Shown in pieces: positions 49,324 through 62,812 of a stretch of 64,000 nt of DNA. How positions within the stretch are numbered: the stretch's first letter is position 1; each line of letters begins with the position of its first letter. The stretch lies in contig CAUJGJ010000161.1 in the NCBI GenBank assembly GCA_963170055.1, positions 2,481,475 to 2,545,474 on the forward strand, read 5' to 3'. This stretch comes from Halisarca cf. caerulea (taxonomy: Eukaryota > Porifera > Demospongiae > Chondrillida > Halisarcidae). The notes beneath the pieces were generated by a model that did no database searches, had not been told where the DNA came from, and was given only the letters and a program-made list of their open reading frames with translations. A program made the translations under genes and the position numbers.

Positions 49324-51499
49324 AAGATAAAGGTTAGAAACATAACTTTAAAATTAGGCAAAGTGAAAAATTGGCAAAGTTCTTAAGATATGACAAATGA
49401 AATACTAATTTTAACTTTCTAAGAAAGTTAAGTTTAAAACGTTACAAAGTTTAAATAATATTTATCGCAAAGATAAAGTTAGAAAGATAACTATAAAATT
49501 AGGCAAAGTGAAAAATTGGCAAAGTTCCTAAGATATGACAAATGAAATACTAATTTTAACTTTCTAAGAAAGTTAAGTTTAAAACGTTAATAACTTTAAA
49601 TAATATTTATCGCAAAGATAAAGTTAGAAACATAACTTTAAAATTAGGCAAAGTGAAAAATTGGCAAAGTTCTTAAGATATGACAAATGAAATACTAATT
49701 TTAACTTTCTAAGAAAGTTAAGTTTAAAACGTTACAAAGTTTAAATAATATTTATCGCAAAGATAAAGTTAGAAAGATAACTATAAAATTAGGCAAAGTG
49801 AAAAATTGGCAAAGTTCCTAAGATATGACAAATGAAATACTAATTTTAACTTTCTAAGAAAGTTAAGTTTAAAACGTTACAAACTTTAAATAATATTTAT
49901 CGCAAAGATATAGTTAGAAACATAACTTTAAATTTAAGCAAAGTGAAAAATTGGCAATGTTCCTAAGATATGACAAATGAAATACTAATTTTAACTTCAT
50001 AAGAAAGTTAAGTTTAAAACGTTACAAACTTTAAATAATATTTATCGCAAAGATAAAGTTAGAAAGATAATTATAAAATTAGGCAAAGTGAAAAATTGGC
50101 AAAGTTCCTAAGATATGACAAATGAAATACTAATTTTAACTTTCTAAGAAAGTTAAGTTTAAAACGTTACAAACTTTAAATAATATTTATCGCAAAGATA
50201 AAGTTAGAAACATAACTTTAAAATTAGGCAAAGTGAAAAATTGGCAAAGTTCCTAAGATATGACAAATGAAATACTAATTTCAACTTTCTAAGAAAGTTA
50301 AGTTTAAAACGTTACAAACTTTAAATAATATTTATCGCAAAGGTAAAGTTAGTAACATAACTTTAAAATTAGGCAAAGTGAAAAATTGGCAAAATTCCTA
50401 AGATATGACAAATGAAATACTAATTTTAACTTTCTAAGAAAGTTAAGTTTAAAACGTTACAAACTTTAAATAATATTTATCGCAAAGATATAGTTAGAAA
50501 CATAACTTTAAATTTAAGCAAAGTGAAAAATTGGCAAAGTTCCTAAGATATGACAAATGAAATACTAATTTCAACTTTCTAAGAAAGTTAAGTTTAAAAC
50601 GTTACAAACTTTAAATAATATTTATCGCAAAGATAAAGTTAGAAACATAACTTTAAAATTAGGCAAAGTGAAAAATTGGCAAAGTTCCTAAGATATGACA
50701 AATGAAATACTAATTTTAACTTTCCAAGAAAGTTAAGTTTAAAACGTTACAAACTTTAAATAATATTTATCGCAAAGATAAAGTTAGAAACATAACTTTA
50801 AAATTAGGCAAAGTGAAAAATTGGCAAAGTTCTTAAGATATGACAAATGAAATACTAATTTTAACTTTCTAAGAAAGTTAAGTTTAAAACGTTACAAACT
50901 TTAAATAATATTTATCGCAAAGATAAAGTTAGAAAGATAACTATAAAATTAGGCAAAGTGAAAAATTGGCAAAGTTCCTAAGATATGACAAATGAAATAC
51001 TAATTTTAACTTTCTAAGAAAGTTAAGTTTAAAACGTTACAAACTTTAAATAAGATTTATCGCAAAGATAAAGTTAGAAACATAACTTTAAAATTAGGCA
51101 AAGTGAAAAATTGGCAAAGTTCTTAAGATATGACAAATGAAATACTAATTTTAACTTTCTAAGAAAGTTAAGTTTAAAACGTTACAAAGTTTAAATAATA
51201 TTTATCGCAAAGATAAAGTTAGAAAGATAACTATAAAATTAGGCAAAGTGAAAAATTGGCAAAGTTCCTAAGATATGACAAATGAAATACTAATTTTAAC
51301 TTTCTAAGAAAGTTAAGTTTAAAACGTTACAAACTTTAAATAATATTTATCGCAAAGATAAAGTTAGAAACATAACTTTAAAATTAGGCAAAGTGAAAAA
51401 TTGGCAAAGTTCCTAAGATATGACAAATGAAATACTAATTTTAACTTTCTAAGAAAGTTAAGTTTAAAACGTTACAAACTTTAAATAATATTTATCGCA
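49324..51499 (+). repeat. 15-monomer HOR of 2176 bp, copy 1
   Basis: Order is G-B-G-B-H-B-G-G-H-G-G-B-G-B-G. The first monomer is 146 bp (GATAAAGGTTAG, one extra G). Other marks in order are CAATGTTCC with ACTTCATAAG in H (49905), AAAGGTAAAGTTAGTAAC with CAAAATTCC in G (50340) and ACTTTCCAAG in G (50630). All four reappear 2176 bp later. Confidence 0.92.
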
Positions 51500-53240
51500 A
51501 AGATAAAGGTTAGAAACATAACTTTAAAATTAGGCAAAGTGAAAAATTGGCAAAGTTCTTAAGATATGACAAATGAAATACTAATTTTAACTTTCTAAGA
51601 AAGTTAAGTTTAAAACGTTACAAAGTTTAAATAATATTTATCGCAAAGATAAAGTTAGAAAGATAACTATAAAATTAGGCAAAGTGAAAAATTGGCAAAG
51701 TTCCTAAGATATGACAAATGAAATACTAATTTTAACTTTCTAAGAAAGTTAAGTTTAAAACGTTAATAACTTTAAATAATATTTATCGCAAAGATAAAGT
51801 TAGAAACATAACTTTAAAATTAGGCAAAGTGAAAAATTGGCAAAGTTCTTAAGATATGACAAATGAAATACTAATTTTAACTTTCTAAGAAAGTTAAGTT
51901 TAAAACGTTACAAAGTTTAAATAATATTTATCGCAAAGATAAAGTTAGAAAGATAACTATAAAATTAGGCAAAGTGAAAAATTGGCAAAGTTCCTAAGAT
52001 ATGACAAATGAAATACTAATTTTAACTTTCTAAGAAAGTTAAGTTTAAAACGTTACAAACTTTAAATAATATTTATCGCAAAGATATAGTTAGAAACATA
52101 ACTTTAAATTTAAGCAAAGTGAAAAATTGGCAATGTTCCTAAGATATGACAAATGAAATACTAATTTTAACTTCATAAGAAAGTTAAGTTTAAAACGTTA
52201 CAAACTTTAAATAATATTTATCGCAAAGATAAAGTTAGAAAGATAACTATAAAATTAGGCAAAGTGAAAAATTGGCAAAGTTCCTAAGATATGACAAATG
52301 AAATACTAATTTTAACTTTCTAAGAAAGTTAAGTTTAAAACGTTACAAACTTTAAATAATATTTATCGCAAAGATAAAGTTAGAAACATAACTTTAAAAT
52401 TAGGCAAAGTGAAAAATTGGCAAAGTTCCTAAGATATGACAAATGAAATACTAATTTCAACTTTCTAAGAAAGTTAAGTTTAAAACGTTACAAACTTTAA
52501 ATAATATTTATCGCAAAGGTAAAGTTAGTAACATAACTTTAAAATTAGGCAAAGTGAAAAATTGGCAAAATTCCTAAGATATGACAAATGAAATACTAAT
52601 TTTAACTTTCTAAGAAAGTTAAGTTTAAAACGTTACAAACTTTAAATAATATTTATCGCAAAGATATAGTTAGAAACATAACTTTAAATTTAAGCAAAGT
52701 GAAAAATTGGCAAAGTTCCTAAGATATGACAAATGAAATACTAATTTCAACTTTCTAAGAAAGTTAAGTTTAAAACGTTACAAACTTTAAATAATATTTA
52801 TCGCAAAGATAAAGTTAGAAACATAACTTTAAAATTAGGCAAAGTGAAAAATTGGCAAAGTTCCTAAGATATGACAAATGAAATACTAATTTTAACTTTC
52901 CAAGAAAGTTAAGTTTAAAACGTTACAAACTTTAAATAATATTTATCGCAAAGATAAAGTTAGAAACATAACTTTAAAATTAGGCAAAGTGAAAAATTGG
53001 CAAAGTTCTTAAGATATGACAAATGAAATACTAATTTTAACTTTCTAAGAAAGTTAAGTTTAAAACGTTACAAACTTTAAATAATATTTATCGCAAAGAT
53101 AAAGTTAGAAAGATAACTATAAAATTAGGCAAAGTGAAAAATTGGCAAAGTTCCTAAGATATGACAAATGAAATACTAATTTTAACTTTCTAAGAAAGTT
53201 AAGTTTAAAACGTTACAAACTTTAAATAAGATTTATCGCA
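51500..53240 (+). repeat. 15-monomer HOR, copy 2 (first 12 monomers)
   Basis: Matches 49324-51064 monomer for monomer: the extra G (51507-51509), CAATGTTCC (52081 monomer), AAAGGTAAAGTTAGTAAC (52516 monomer) and ACTTTCCAAG (52806 monomer). The only difference I noticed is AACTATAAAATT here against AATTATAAAATT at 50066. After the B at 53096 the order leaves the HOR. Confidence 0.92.
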
Positions 53241-54691
53241 AAGATATAGTTAGAAACATAACTTTAAATTTAAGCAAAGTGAAAAATTGGCAAAGTTCCT
53301 AAGATATGACAAATGAAATACTAATTTCAACTTTCTAAGAAAGTTAAGTTTAAAACGTTACAAACTTTAAATAATATTTATCGCAAAGATAAAGTTAGAA
53401 ACATAACTTTAAAATTAGGCAAAGTGAAATTTTGGCAAAGTTCCTAAGATATGACAAATGAAATACTAATTTCAACTTTCTAAGAAAGTTAAGTTTAAAA
53501 CGTTACAAACTTTAAATAATATTTATCGCAAAGATATAGTTAGAAACATAACTTTAAATTTAAGCAAAGTGAAAAATTGGCAAAGTTCCTAAGATATGAC
53601 AAATGAAATACTAATTTCAACTTTCTAAGAAAGTTAAGTTTAAAACGTTACAAAGTTTAAATAATATTTATCGCAAAGATAAAGTTAGAAAGATAACTAT
53701 AAAATTAGGCAAAGTGAAAAATTGGCAAAGTTCCTATGATATGACAAATGAAATACTAATTTTAACTTTCTAAGAAAGTTAAGTTTAAAACGTTACAAAC
53801 TTTAAATAATATTTATCGCAAAGATATAGTTAGAAACATAACTTTAAATTTAAGCAAAGTGAAAAATTGGCAAAGTTCCTAAGATATGACAAATGAAATA
53901 CTAATTTCAACTTTCTAAGAAAGTTAAGTTTAAAACGTTACAAACTTTAAATAATATTTATCGCAAAGATATAGTTAGAAACATAACTTTAAATTTAAGC
54001 AAAGTGAAAAATTGGCAAAGTTCCTAAGATATGACAAATGAAATACTAATTTCAACTTTCTAAGAAAGTTAAGTTTAAAACGTTACAAACTTTAAATAAT
54101 ATTTATCGCAAAGATAAAGTTAGAAACATAACTTTAAAATTAGGCAAAGTGAAAAATTGGCAAAGTTCCTAAGATATGACAAATGAAATACTAATTTTAA
54201 CTTTCCAAGAAAGTTAAGTTTAAAACGTTACAAACTTTAAATAAAATTTATCGCAAAGATAAAGTTAGAAACATAACTTTAAAATTAGGCAAAGTGAAAT
54301 ATTGGCAAAGTTCCTAAGATATGACAAATGAAATACAAAATTCTAACTTTCTAAGAAAGTTAAGTTTAAAACGTTAATAACTTTAAATAATATTTATCGC
54401 AAAGATAAAGTTAGAAACATAACTTTAAAATTAGGCAAAGTGAAAAATTGGCAAAGTTCCTAAGATATGACAAATGAAATACTAATTTTAACTTTCTAAG
54501 AAAGTTAAGCTTAAAACGTTACAAACTTTAAATAATATTTATCGCAAAGATAAAGTTAGAAACATAACTTTAAAATTAGGCAAAGTGAAATTTTGGCAAA
54601 GTTCCTAAGATATGACAAATGAAATACTAATTTCAACTTTCTAAGAAAGTTAAGTTTAAAACGTTACAAACTTTAAATAATATTTATCGCA
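53241..54691 (+). repeat. 10-monomer segment duplicated at 57 kb
   Basis: Order is H-C-H-B-H-H-G-D*-G-C. From H at 53531 the order and private marks repeat at 57302: CCTATGATATGAC in B (53676 and 57447), ACTTTCCAAG with AATAAAATTTATCG in G (54111 and 57882), a 146-bp monomer reading ATACAAAATTCTAAC (54256 and 58027) and AAGCTTAAAAC in the next G. The offset is 3771 bp (26 monomers plus 1). Confidence 0.9.
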
Positions 54692-56721
54692 AAGATATAG
54701 TTAGAAACATAACTTTAAATTTAAGCAAAGTGAAAAATTGGCAAAGTTCCTAAGATATGACAAATGAAATACTAATTTCAACTTTCTAAGAAAGTTAAGT
54801 TTAAAACGTTACAAAGTTTAAATAATATTTATCGCAAAGATAAAGTTAGAAAGATAACTATAAAATTAGGCAAAGTGAAAAATTGGCAAAGTTCCTAAGA
54901 TATGACAAATGAAATACTAATTTTAACTTTCTAAGAAAGTTAAGTTTAAAACGTTAATAACTTTAAATAATATTTATCGCAAAGATAAAGTTAGAAACAT
55001 AACTTTAAAATTAGGCAAAGTGAAAAATTGGCAAAGTTCTTAAGATATGACAAATGAAATACTAATTTTAACTTTCTAAGAAAGTTAAGTTTAAAACGTT
55101 ACAAAGTTTAAATAATATTTATCGCAAAGATAAAGTTAGAAAGATAACTATAAAATTAGGCAAAGTGAAAAATTGGCAAAGTTCCTAAGATATGACAAAT
55201 GAAATACTAATTTTAACTTTCTAAGAAAGTTAAGTTTAAAACGTTACAAACTTTAAATAATATTTATCGCAAAGATATAGTTAGAAACATAACTTTAAAT
55301 TTAAGCAAAGTGAAAAATTGGCAAAGTTCCTAAGATATGACAAATGAAATACTAATTTCAACTTTCTAAGAAAGTTAAGTTTAAAACGTTACAAAGTTTA
55401 AATAATATTTATCGCAAAGATAAAGTTAGAAAGATAACTATAAAATTAGGCAAAGTGAAAAATTGGCAAAGTTCCTAAGATATGACAAATGAAATACTAA
55501 TTTTAACTTTCTAAGAAAGTTAAGTTTGAAACGTTAATAACTTTAAATAATATTTATCGCAAAGATAAAGTTAGAAACATAACTTTAAAATTAGGCAAAG
55601 TGAAAAATTGGCAAAGTTCTTAAGATATGACAAATGAAATACTAATTTTAACTTTCTAAGAAAGTTAAGTTTAAAACGTTACAAAGTTTAAATAATATTT
55701 ATCGCAAAGATAAAGTTAGAAAGATAACTATAAAATTAGGCAAAGTGAAAAATTGGCAAAGTTCCTAAGATATGACAAATGAAATACTAATTTTAACTTT
55801 CTAAGAAAGTTAAGTTTAAAACGTTAATAACTTTAAATAATATTTATCGCAAAGATAAAGTTAGAAACATAACTTTAAAATTAGGCAAAGTGAAAAATTG
55901 GCAAAGTTCTTAAGATATGACAAATGAAATACTAATTTTAACTTTCTAAGAAAGTTAAGTTTAAAACGTTACAAAGTTTAAATAATATTTATCGCAAAGA
56001 TAAAGTTAGAAAGATAACTATAAAATTAGGCAAAGTGAAAAATTGGCAAAGTTCCTAAGATATGACAAATGAAATACTAATTTTAACTTTCTAAGAAAGT
56101 TAAGTTTAAAACGTTACAAACTTTAAATAATATTTATCGCAAAGATATAGTTAGAAACATAACTTTAAATTTAAGCAAAGTGAAAAATTGGCAAAGTTCC
56201 TAAGATATGACAAATGAAATACTAATTTCAACTTTCTAAGAAAGTTAAGTTTAAAACGTTACAAAGTTTAAATAATATTTATCGCAAAGATAAAGTTAGA
56301 AAGATAACTATAAAATTAGGCAAAGTGAAAAATTGGCAAAGTTCCTAAGATATGACAAATGAAATACTAATTTTAACTTTCTAAGAAAGTTAAGTTTAAA
56401 ACGTTAATAACTTTAAATAATATTTATCGCAAAGATAAAGTTAGAAACATAACTTTAAAATTAGGCAAAGTGAAAAATTGGCAAAGTTCTTAAGATATGA
56501 CAAATGAAATACTAATTTTAACTTTCTAAGAAAGTTAAGTTTAAAACGTTACAAAGTTTAAATAATATTTATCGCAAAGATAAAGTTAGAAAGATAACTA
56601 TAAAATTAGGCAAAGTGAAAAATTGGCAAAGTTCCTAAGATATGACAAATGAAATACTAATTTTAACTTTCTAAGAAAGTTAAGTTTAAAACGTTACAAA
56701 CTTTAAATAATATTTATCGCA
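54692..56721 (+). repeat. 580-bp H-B-G-B tetramer HOR
   Basis: Tetramers H-B-G-B at 54692, 55272 and 56142. H and G end with ACAAAGTT (125 C>G) and the first B with GTTAATAACTT. The middle copy has an additional G-B pair (55852-56141), giving 14 monomers in total. The B at 55417 has AAGTTTGAAACG. This tetramer is unrelated in composition to the BglII tetramer at 19-23 kb though the length is the same. Confidence 0.9.
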
Positions 56722-58607
56722 AAGATATAGTTAGAAACATAACTTTAAATTTAAGCAAAGTGAAAAATTGGCAATGTTCCTAAGATATGACAAATGAAAT
56801 ACTAATTTTAACTTCATAAGAAAGTTAAGTTTAAAACGTTACAAACTTTAAATAATATTTATCGCAAAGATAAAGTTAGAAAGATAACTATAAAATTAGG
56901 CAAAGTGAAAAATTGGCAAAGTTCCTAAGATATGACAAATGAAATACTAATTTTAACTTTCTAAGAAAGTTAAGTTTAAAACGTTACAAACTTTAAATAA
57001 TATTTATCGCAAAGATAAAGTTAGAAACATAACTTTAAAATTAGGCAAAGTGAAAAATTGGCAAAGTTCCTAAGATATGACAAATGAAATACTAATTTCA
57101 ACTTTCTAAGAAAGTTAAGTTTAAAACGTTACAAACTTTAAATAATATTTATCGCAAAGGTAAAGTTAGTAACATAACTTTAAAATTAGGCAAAGTGAAA
57201 AATTGGCAAAATTCCTAAGATATGACAAATGAAATACTAATTTTAACTTTCTAAGAAAGTTAAGTTTAAAACGTTACAAACTTTAAATAATATTTATCGC
57301 AAAGATATAGTTAGAAACATAACTTTAAATTTAAGCAAAGTGAAAAATTGGCAAAGTTCCTAAGATATGACAAATGAAATACTAATTTCAACTTTCTAAG
57401 AAAGTTAAGTTTAAAACGTTACAAAGTTTAAATAATATTTATCGCAAAGATAAAGTTAGAAAGATAACTATAAAATTAGGCAAAGTGAAAAATTGGCAAA
57501 GTTCCTATGATATGACAAATGAAATACTAATTTTAACTTTCTAAGAAAGTTAAGTTTAAAACGTTACAAACTTTAAATAATATTTATCGCAAAGATATAG
57601 TTAGAAACATAACTTTAAATTTAAGCAAAGTGAAAAATTGGCAAAGTTCCTAAGATATGACAAATGAAATACTAATTTAAACTTTCTAAGAAAGTTAAGT
57701 TTAAAACGTTACAAACTTTAAATAATATTTATCGCAAAGATATAGTTAGAAACATAACTTTAAATTTAAGCAAAGTGAAAAATTGGCAAAGTTCCTAAGA
57801 TATGACAAATGAAATACTAATTTCAACTTTCTAAGAAAGTTAAGTTTAAAACGTTACAAACTTTAAATAATATTTATCGCAAAGATAAAGTTAGAAACAT
57901 AACTTTAAAATTAGGCAAAGTGAAAAATTGGCAAAGTTCCTAAGATATGACAAATGAAATACTAATTTTAACTTTCCAAGAAAGTTAAGTTTAAAACGTT
58001 ACAAACTTTAAATAAAATTTATCGCAAAGATAAAGTTAGAAACATAACTTTAAAATTAGGCAAAGTGAAATATTGGCAAAGTTCCTAAGATATGACAAAT
58101 GAAATACAAAATTCTAACTTTCTAAGAAAGTTAAGTTTAAAACGTTAATAACTTTAAATAATATTTATCGCAAAGATAAAGTTAGAAACATAACTTTAAA
58201 ATTAGGCAAAGTGAAAAATTGGCAAAGTTCCTAAGATATGACAAATGAAATACTAATTTTAACTTTCTAAGAAAGTTAAGCTTAAAACGTTACAAACTTT
58301 AAATAATATTTATCGCAAAGATAAAGTTAGAAACATAACTTTAAAATTAGGCAAAGTGAAATTTTGGCAAAGTTCCTAAGATATGACAAATGAATTACTA
58401 ATTTCAACTTTCTAAGAAAGTTAAGTTTAAAACGTTACAAACTTTAAATAATATTTATCGCAAAGATAAAGTTAGAAACATAACTTTAAATTTAAGCAAA
58501 ATGAAAAATTGGCAAAGTTCCTAAGATATGACAAATGAAATACTAATTTTAACTTTCTAAGAAAGTTAAGTTTAAAACGTTACAAACTTTAAATAATATT
58601 TATCGCA
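56722..58607 (+). repeat. Composite second copy of two upstream segments
   Basis: H-B-G-G at 56722-57301 matches 52081-52660 (offset 4641 bp), with CAATGTTCC and AAAGGTAAAGTTAGTAAC. From H at 57302 the match switches to 53531 onward (offset 3771 bp). The difference, 870 bp, is six monomers deleted in this copy. It ends with C (58318, GAATTAC) and an A-like monomer (58463) with 39 G>A but not 59 C>T. Confidence 0.88.
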
Positions 58608-61507
58608 AAGGTAAAGTTAGAAACATAACTTTAAAATTAGGCAAAGTGAAAAATTGGCAAAATTCCTAAGATATGACAAATGAAATACTAATTTTAACTT
58701 TCTAAGAAAGTTAAGTTTAAAAAGTTACAAACTTTAAATAATATTTATCGCAAAGATATAGTTAGAAACATAACTTTAAATTTAAGCAAAGTGAAAAATT
58801 GGCAAAGTTCCTAAGATATGACAAATGAAATACTAATTTCAACTTTCTAAGAAAGTTAAGTTTAAAACGTTACAAACTTTAAATAATATTTATCGCAAAG
58901 ATAAAGTTAGAAACATAACTTTAAAATTAGGCAAAGTGAAAAATTGGCAAAGTTCCTAAGATATGACAAATGAAATACTAATTTTAACTTTCTAAGAAAG
59001 TTAAGTTTAAAACGTTAATAACTTTAAATAATATTTATCGCAAAGATAAAGTTAGAAACATAACTTTAAAATTAGGCAAAGTGAAAAATTGGCAAAGTTC
59101 TTAAGATATGACAAATGAAATACTAATTTTAACTTTCTAAGAAAGTTAAGTTTAAAACGTTACAAACTTTAAATAATATTTATCGCAAAGATAAAGTTAG
59201 AAAGATAACTATAAAATTAGGCAAAGTGAAAAATTGGCAAAGTTCCTAAGATATGACAAATTAAATACTAATTTTAACTTTCTAAGAAAGTTAAGCTTAA
59301 AACGTTACAAACTTTAAATAATATTTATCGCAAAGATAAAGTTAGAAACATAACTTTAAAATTAGGCAAAGTGAAATTTTGGCAAAGTTCCTAAGATATG
59401 ACAAATGAATTACTAATTTCAACTTTCTAAGAAAGTTAAGTTTAAAACGTTACAAACTTTAAATAATATTTATCGCAAAGATAAAGTTAGAAACATAACT
59501 TTAAATTTAAGCAAAGTGAAAAATTGGCAAAGTTCCTAAGATATGACAAATGAAATACTAATTTCAACTTTCTAAGAAAGTTAAGTTTAAAACGTTACAA
59601 ACTTTAAATAATATTTATCGCAAAGATAAAGTTAGAAACATAACTTTAAAATTAGGCAAAGTGAAAAATTGGCAAAGTTCCTAAGATATGACAAATGATA
59701 TACTAATTTTAACTTTCTAAGAAAGTTAAGTTTAAAACGTTAATAACTTTAAATAATATTTATCGCAAAGATAAAGTTTGAAACATAACTTTAAAATTAG
59801 GCAAAGTGAAAAATTGGCAAAGTTCTTAAGATATGACAAATGAAATACTAATTTTAACTTTCTAAGAAAGTTAAGTTTAAAACGTTAATAACTTTAAATA
59901 ATATTTATCGCAAAGATAAAGTTAGAAAGATAACTATAAAATTAGGCAAAGTGAAAAATTGGCAAAGTTCCTAAGATATGACAAATGAAATACTAATTTT
60001 AACTTTCTAAGAAAGTTAAGTTTAAAACGTTACAAACTTTAAATAATATTTATCGCAAAGATAAAGTTAGAAAGATAACTATAAAATTAGGCAAAGTGAA
60101 AAATTGGCAAAGTTCCTAAGATATGACAAATGAAATACTAATTTTAACTTTCTAAGAAAGTTAAGTTTAAAACGTTACAAACTTTAAATAATATTTATCG
60201 CAAAGATAAAGTTAGAAACATAACTTTAAAATTAGGCAAAGTGAAAAATTTGCAAAGTTCCTAAGATATGACAAATGAAATACTAATTTTAACTTTCTAA
60301 GAAAGTTAAGTTTAAAACGTAAAAAACTTTAAATAATATTTATCGCAAAGATATAGTTCGAAACATAACTTTAAATTTAAGCAAAGTGAAAAATTGGCAA
60401 AGTTCCTAAGATATGACAAATGAAATACTAATTTCAATTTTCTAAGAAAGTTAAGTTTAAAACGTTACAAACTTTAAATAATATTTATCGCAAAGATAAA
60501 GTTAGAAACATAACTTTAAAATTAGGCAAAGTGAAAAATTGGCAAAGTTCCTAAGATATGACAAATGAAATACTAATTTTAACTTTCTAAGAAAGTTAAG
60601 TTTAAAACGTTACAAACTTGAAATAATATTTATCGCAAAGATAAAGTTAGAAACATAACTTTAAAATTAGGCAAAGTGAAATATTGGCAAAGTTCCTAAG
60701 ATATGACAAATGAAATACTAATTTCAACTTTCTAAGAAAGTTAAGTTTAAAACGTTACAAACTTGATATAATATTTATCGCAAAGATAAAGTTAGAAACA
60801 TAACTTTAAAATTAGGCAAAGTGAAAAATTGGCAAAGTTCCTAAGATATGACAAATGAAATACTAATTTTAACTTTCTAAGAAAGTTAAGTTTAAAACGT
60901 TACAAACTTTAAATAATATTTATCGCAAAGATATAGTTAGAAACATAACTTTAAATTTAAGCAAAGTGAAAAATTGGCAAAGTTCCTAAGATATGACAAA
61001 TAAAATACTAATTTCAACTTTCTAAGAAAGTTAAGTTTAAAACGTTACAAACTTTAAATAATATTTATCGCAAAGATAAAGTTAGAAACATAACTTTAAA
61101 ATTAGGCAAAGTGAAAAATTGGCAAAGTTCCTAAGATATGACAAATGAAATACTAATTTTAACTTTCTAAGAAAGTTAAGTTTAAAACGTTACAAACTTT
61201 AAATAGTATTTATCGCAAAGATAAAGTTAGAAACTTGGCTTAAAAATTAGGCAAAGTGAAATATTGGCAAAGTTCCTAAGATATGACAAATGAAATACTA
61301 ATTTCAACTTTCTAAGAAAGTTAAGTTTAAAACGTTACAAACTTTAAATAATATTTATCGCAAAGATAAAGTTAGAAACATAACTTTAAATTTAAGCAAA
61401 GAGAAAATTTGGCAAAGTTCCTAAGATATGACAAATGAAATACTAATTCTAACTTTCTAAGAAAGTTAAGTTTAAAACGTTACAAAGTTTAAATAATATT
61501 TATCGCA
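58608..61507 (+). repeat. Mixed, more diverged monomers
   Basis: Twenty monomers of G, H, B, C, E and D types with more single changes than elsewhere: AAAAGTTACAAAC at about 58720, GATATACTAATT at 59698, AATTTGCAAAG at about 60248, ACGTAAAAAAC at about 60318, TAGTTCGAAAC at about 60355, CAATTTTCTAAG at about 60434, ACTTGAAATAAT at about 60617 and CTTGGCTTAAAAATT at about 61233. A short duplication joins 58173-58462 and the C with GAATTAC at 59333. No regular HOR is evident. Confidence 0.8.
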
Positions 61508-62812
61508 AAGATAAAGTTAGAAACATAACTTTAAAATTAGGCAAAGTGAAATATTGGCAAAGTTTCTAAGATATGACAAATGAAATACTAATTTTAACTT
61601 CATAAGAAAGTTAAGTTTAAAACGTTACAAACTTTAAATAATATTTATCGCAAAGATAAAGTTAGAAACATAACTTTAAAATTAGGCAAAGCGAAAAATT
61701 GGCAAAGTTCCTAAGATATGACAAATGAAATACTAATTTTAACTTTCTAAGAAAGTTAAGTTTAAAACGTTACAAACTTTAAATAATATTTATCGCAAAG
61801 ATAAAGTTAGAAACATAACTTTAAATTTAAGCAAAGAGAAAAATTGGCAAAGTTCCTAAGATATGACAAATGAAATACTAATTCTAACTTTCTAAGAAAG
61901 TTAAGTTTAAAACGTTACAAAGTTTAAATAATATTTATCGCAAAGATAAAGTTAGAAACATAACTTTAAAATTAGGCAAAGTGAAATATTGGCAAAGTTC
62001 CTAAGATATGACAAATAAAATACTAATTTTAACTTTCTAAGAAAGTTAAGCTTAAAACGTTAATAACTTTAAATAATATTTATCGCAAAGATAAAGTTAG
62101 AAACATAACTTTAAAATTAGGCAAAGTGAAAAATTGGCAAAGTTCTTAAGATATGACAAATGAAATACTAATTTTAACTTTCTAAGAAAGTTAAGTTTAA
62201 AACGTTACAAACTTTAAATAATATTTATCGCAAAGATATAGTTAGAAACATAACTTTAAATTTAAGCAAAGTGAAAAATTGGCAAAGTTCCTAAGATATG
62301 ACAAATAAAATACTAATTTTAACTTTCTAAGAAAGTTAAGTTTAAAACGTTAATAACTTTAAATAATATTTATCGCAAAGATAAAGTTAGAAACATAACT
62401 TTAAAATTAGGCAAAGTGAAAAATTGGCAAAGTTCTTAAGATATGACAAATGAAATACTAATTTTAACTTTCTAAGAAAGTTAAGTTTAAAACGTTACAA
62501 AGTTTAAATAATATTTATCGCAAAGATAAAGTTAGAAACATAACTTTAAAATTAGGCAAAGTGAAATATTGGCAAAGTTTCTAAGATATGACAAATGAAA
62601 TACTAATTTTAACTTCATAAGAAAGTTAAGTTTAAAACGTTACAAACTTTAAATAATATTTATCGCAAAGATAAAGTTAGAAACATAACTTTAAAATTAG
62701 GCAAAGCGAAAAATTGGCAAAGTTCCTAAGATATGACAAATGAAATACTAATTTTAACTTTCTAAGAAAGTTAAGTTTAAAACGTTACAAACTTTAAATA
62801 ATATTTATCGCA
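61508..62812 (+). repeat. 1015-bp heptamer with partial second copy
   Basis: G' (61508, AAAGTTTCTAAG with ACTTCATAAG), G (61653, AAAGCGAAAAATT), E-agag, G', G, H, G; then G' (62523) and G (62668) repeat the first two with the same private marks exactly 1015 bp later. The E-agag at 61798 has 125 C>G, unlike the agag monomers at 18-43 kb, which have 121-122 AT. Confidence 0.86.
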
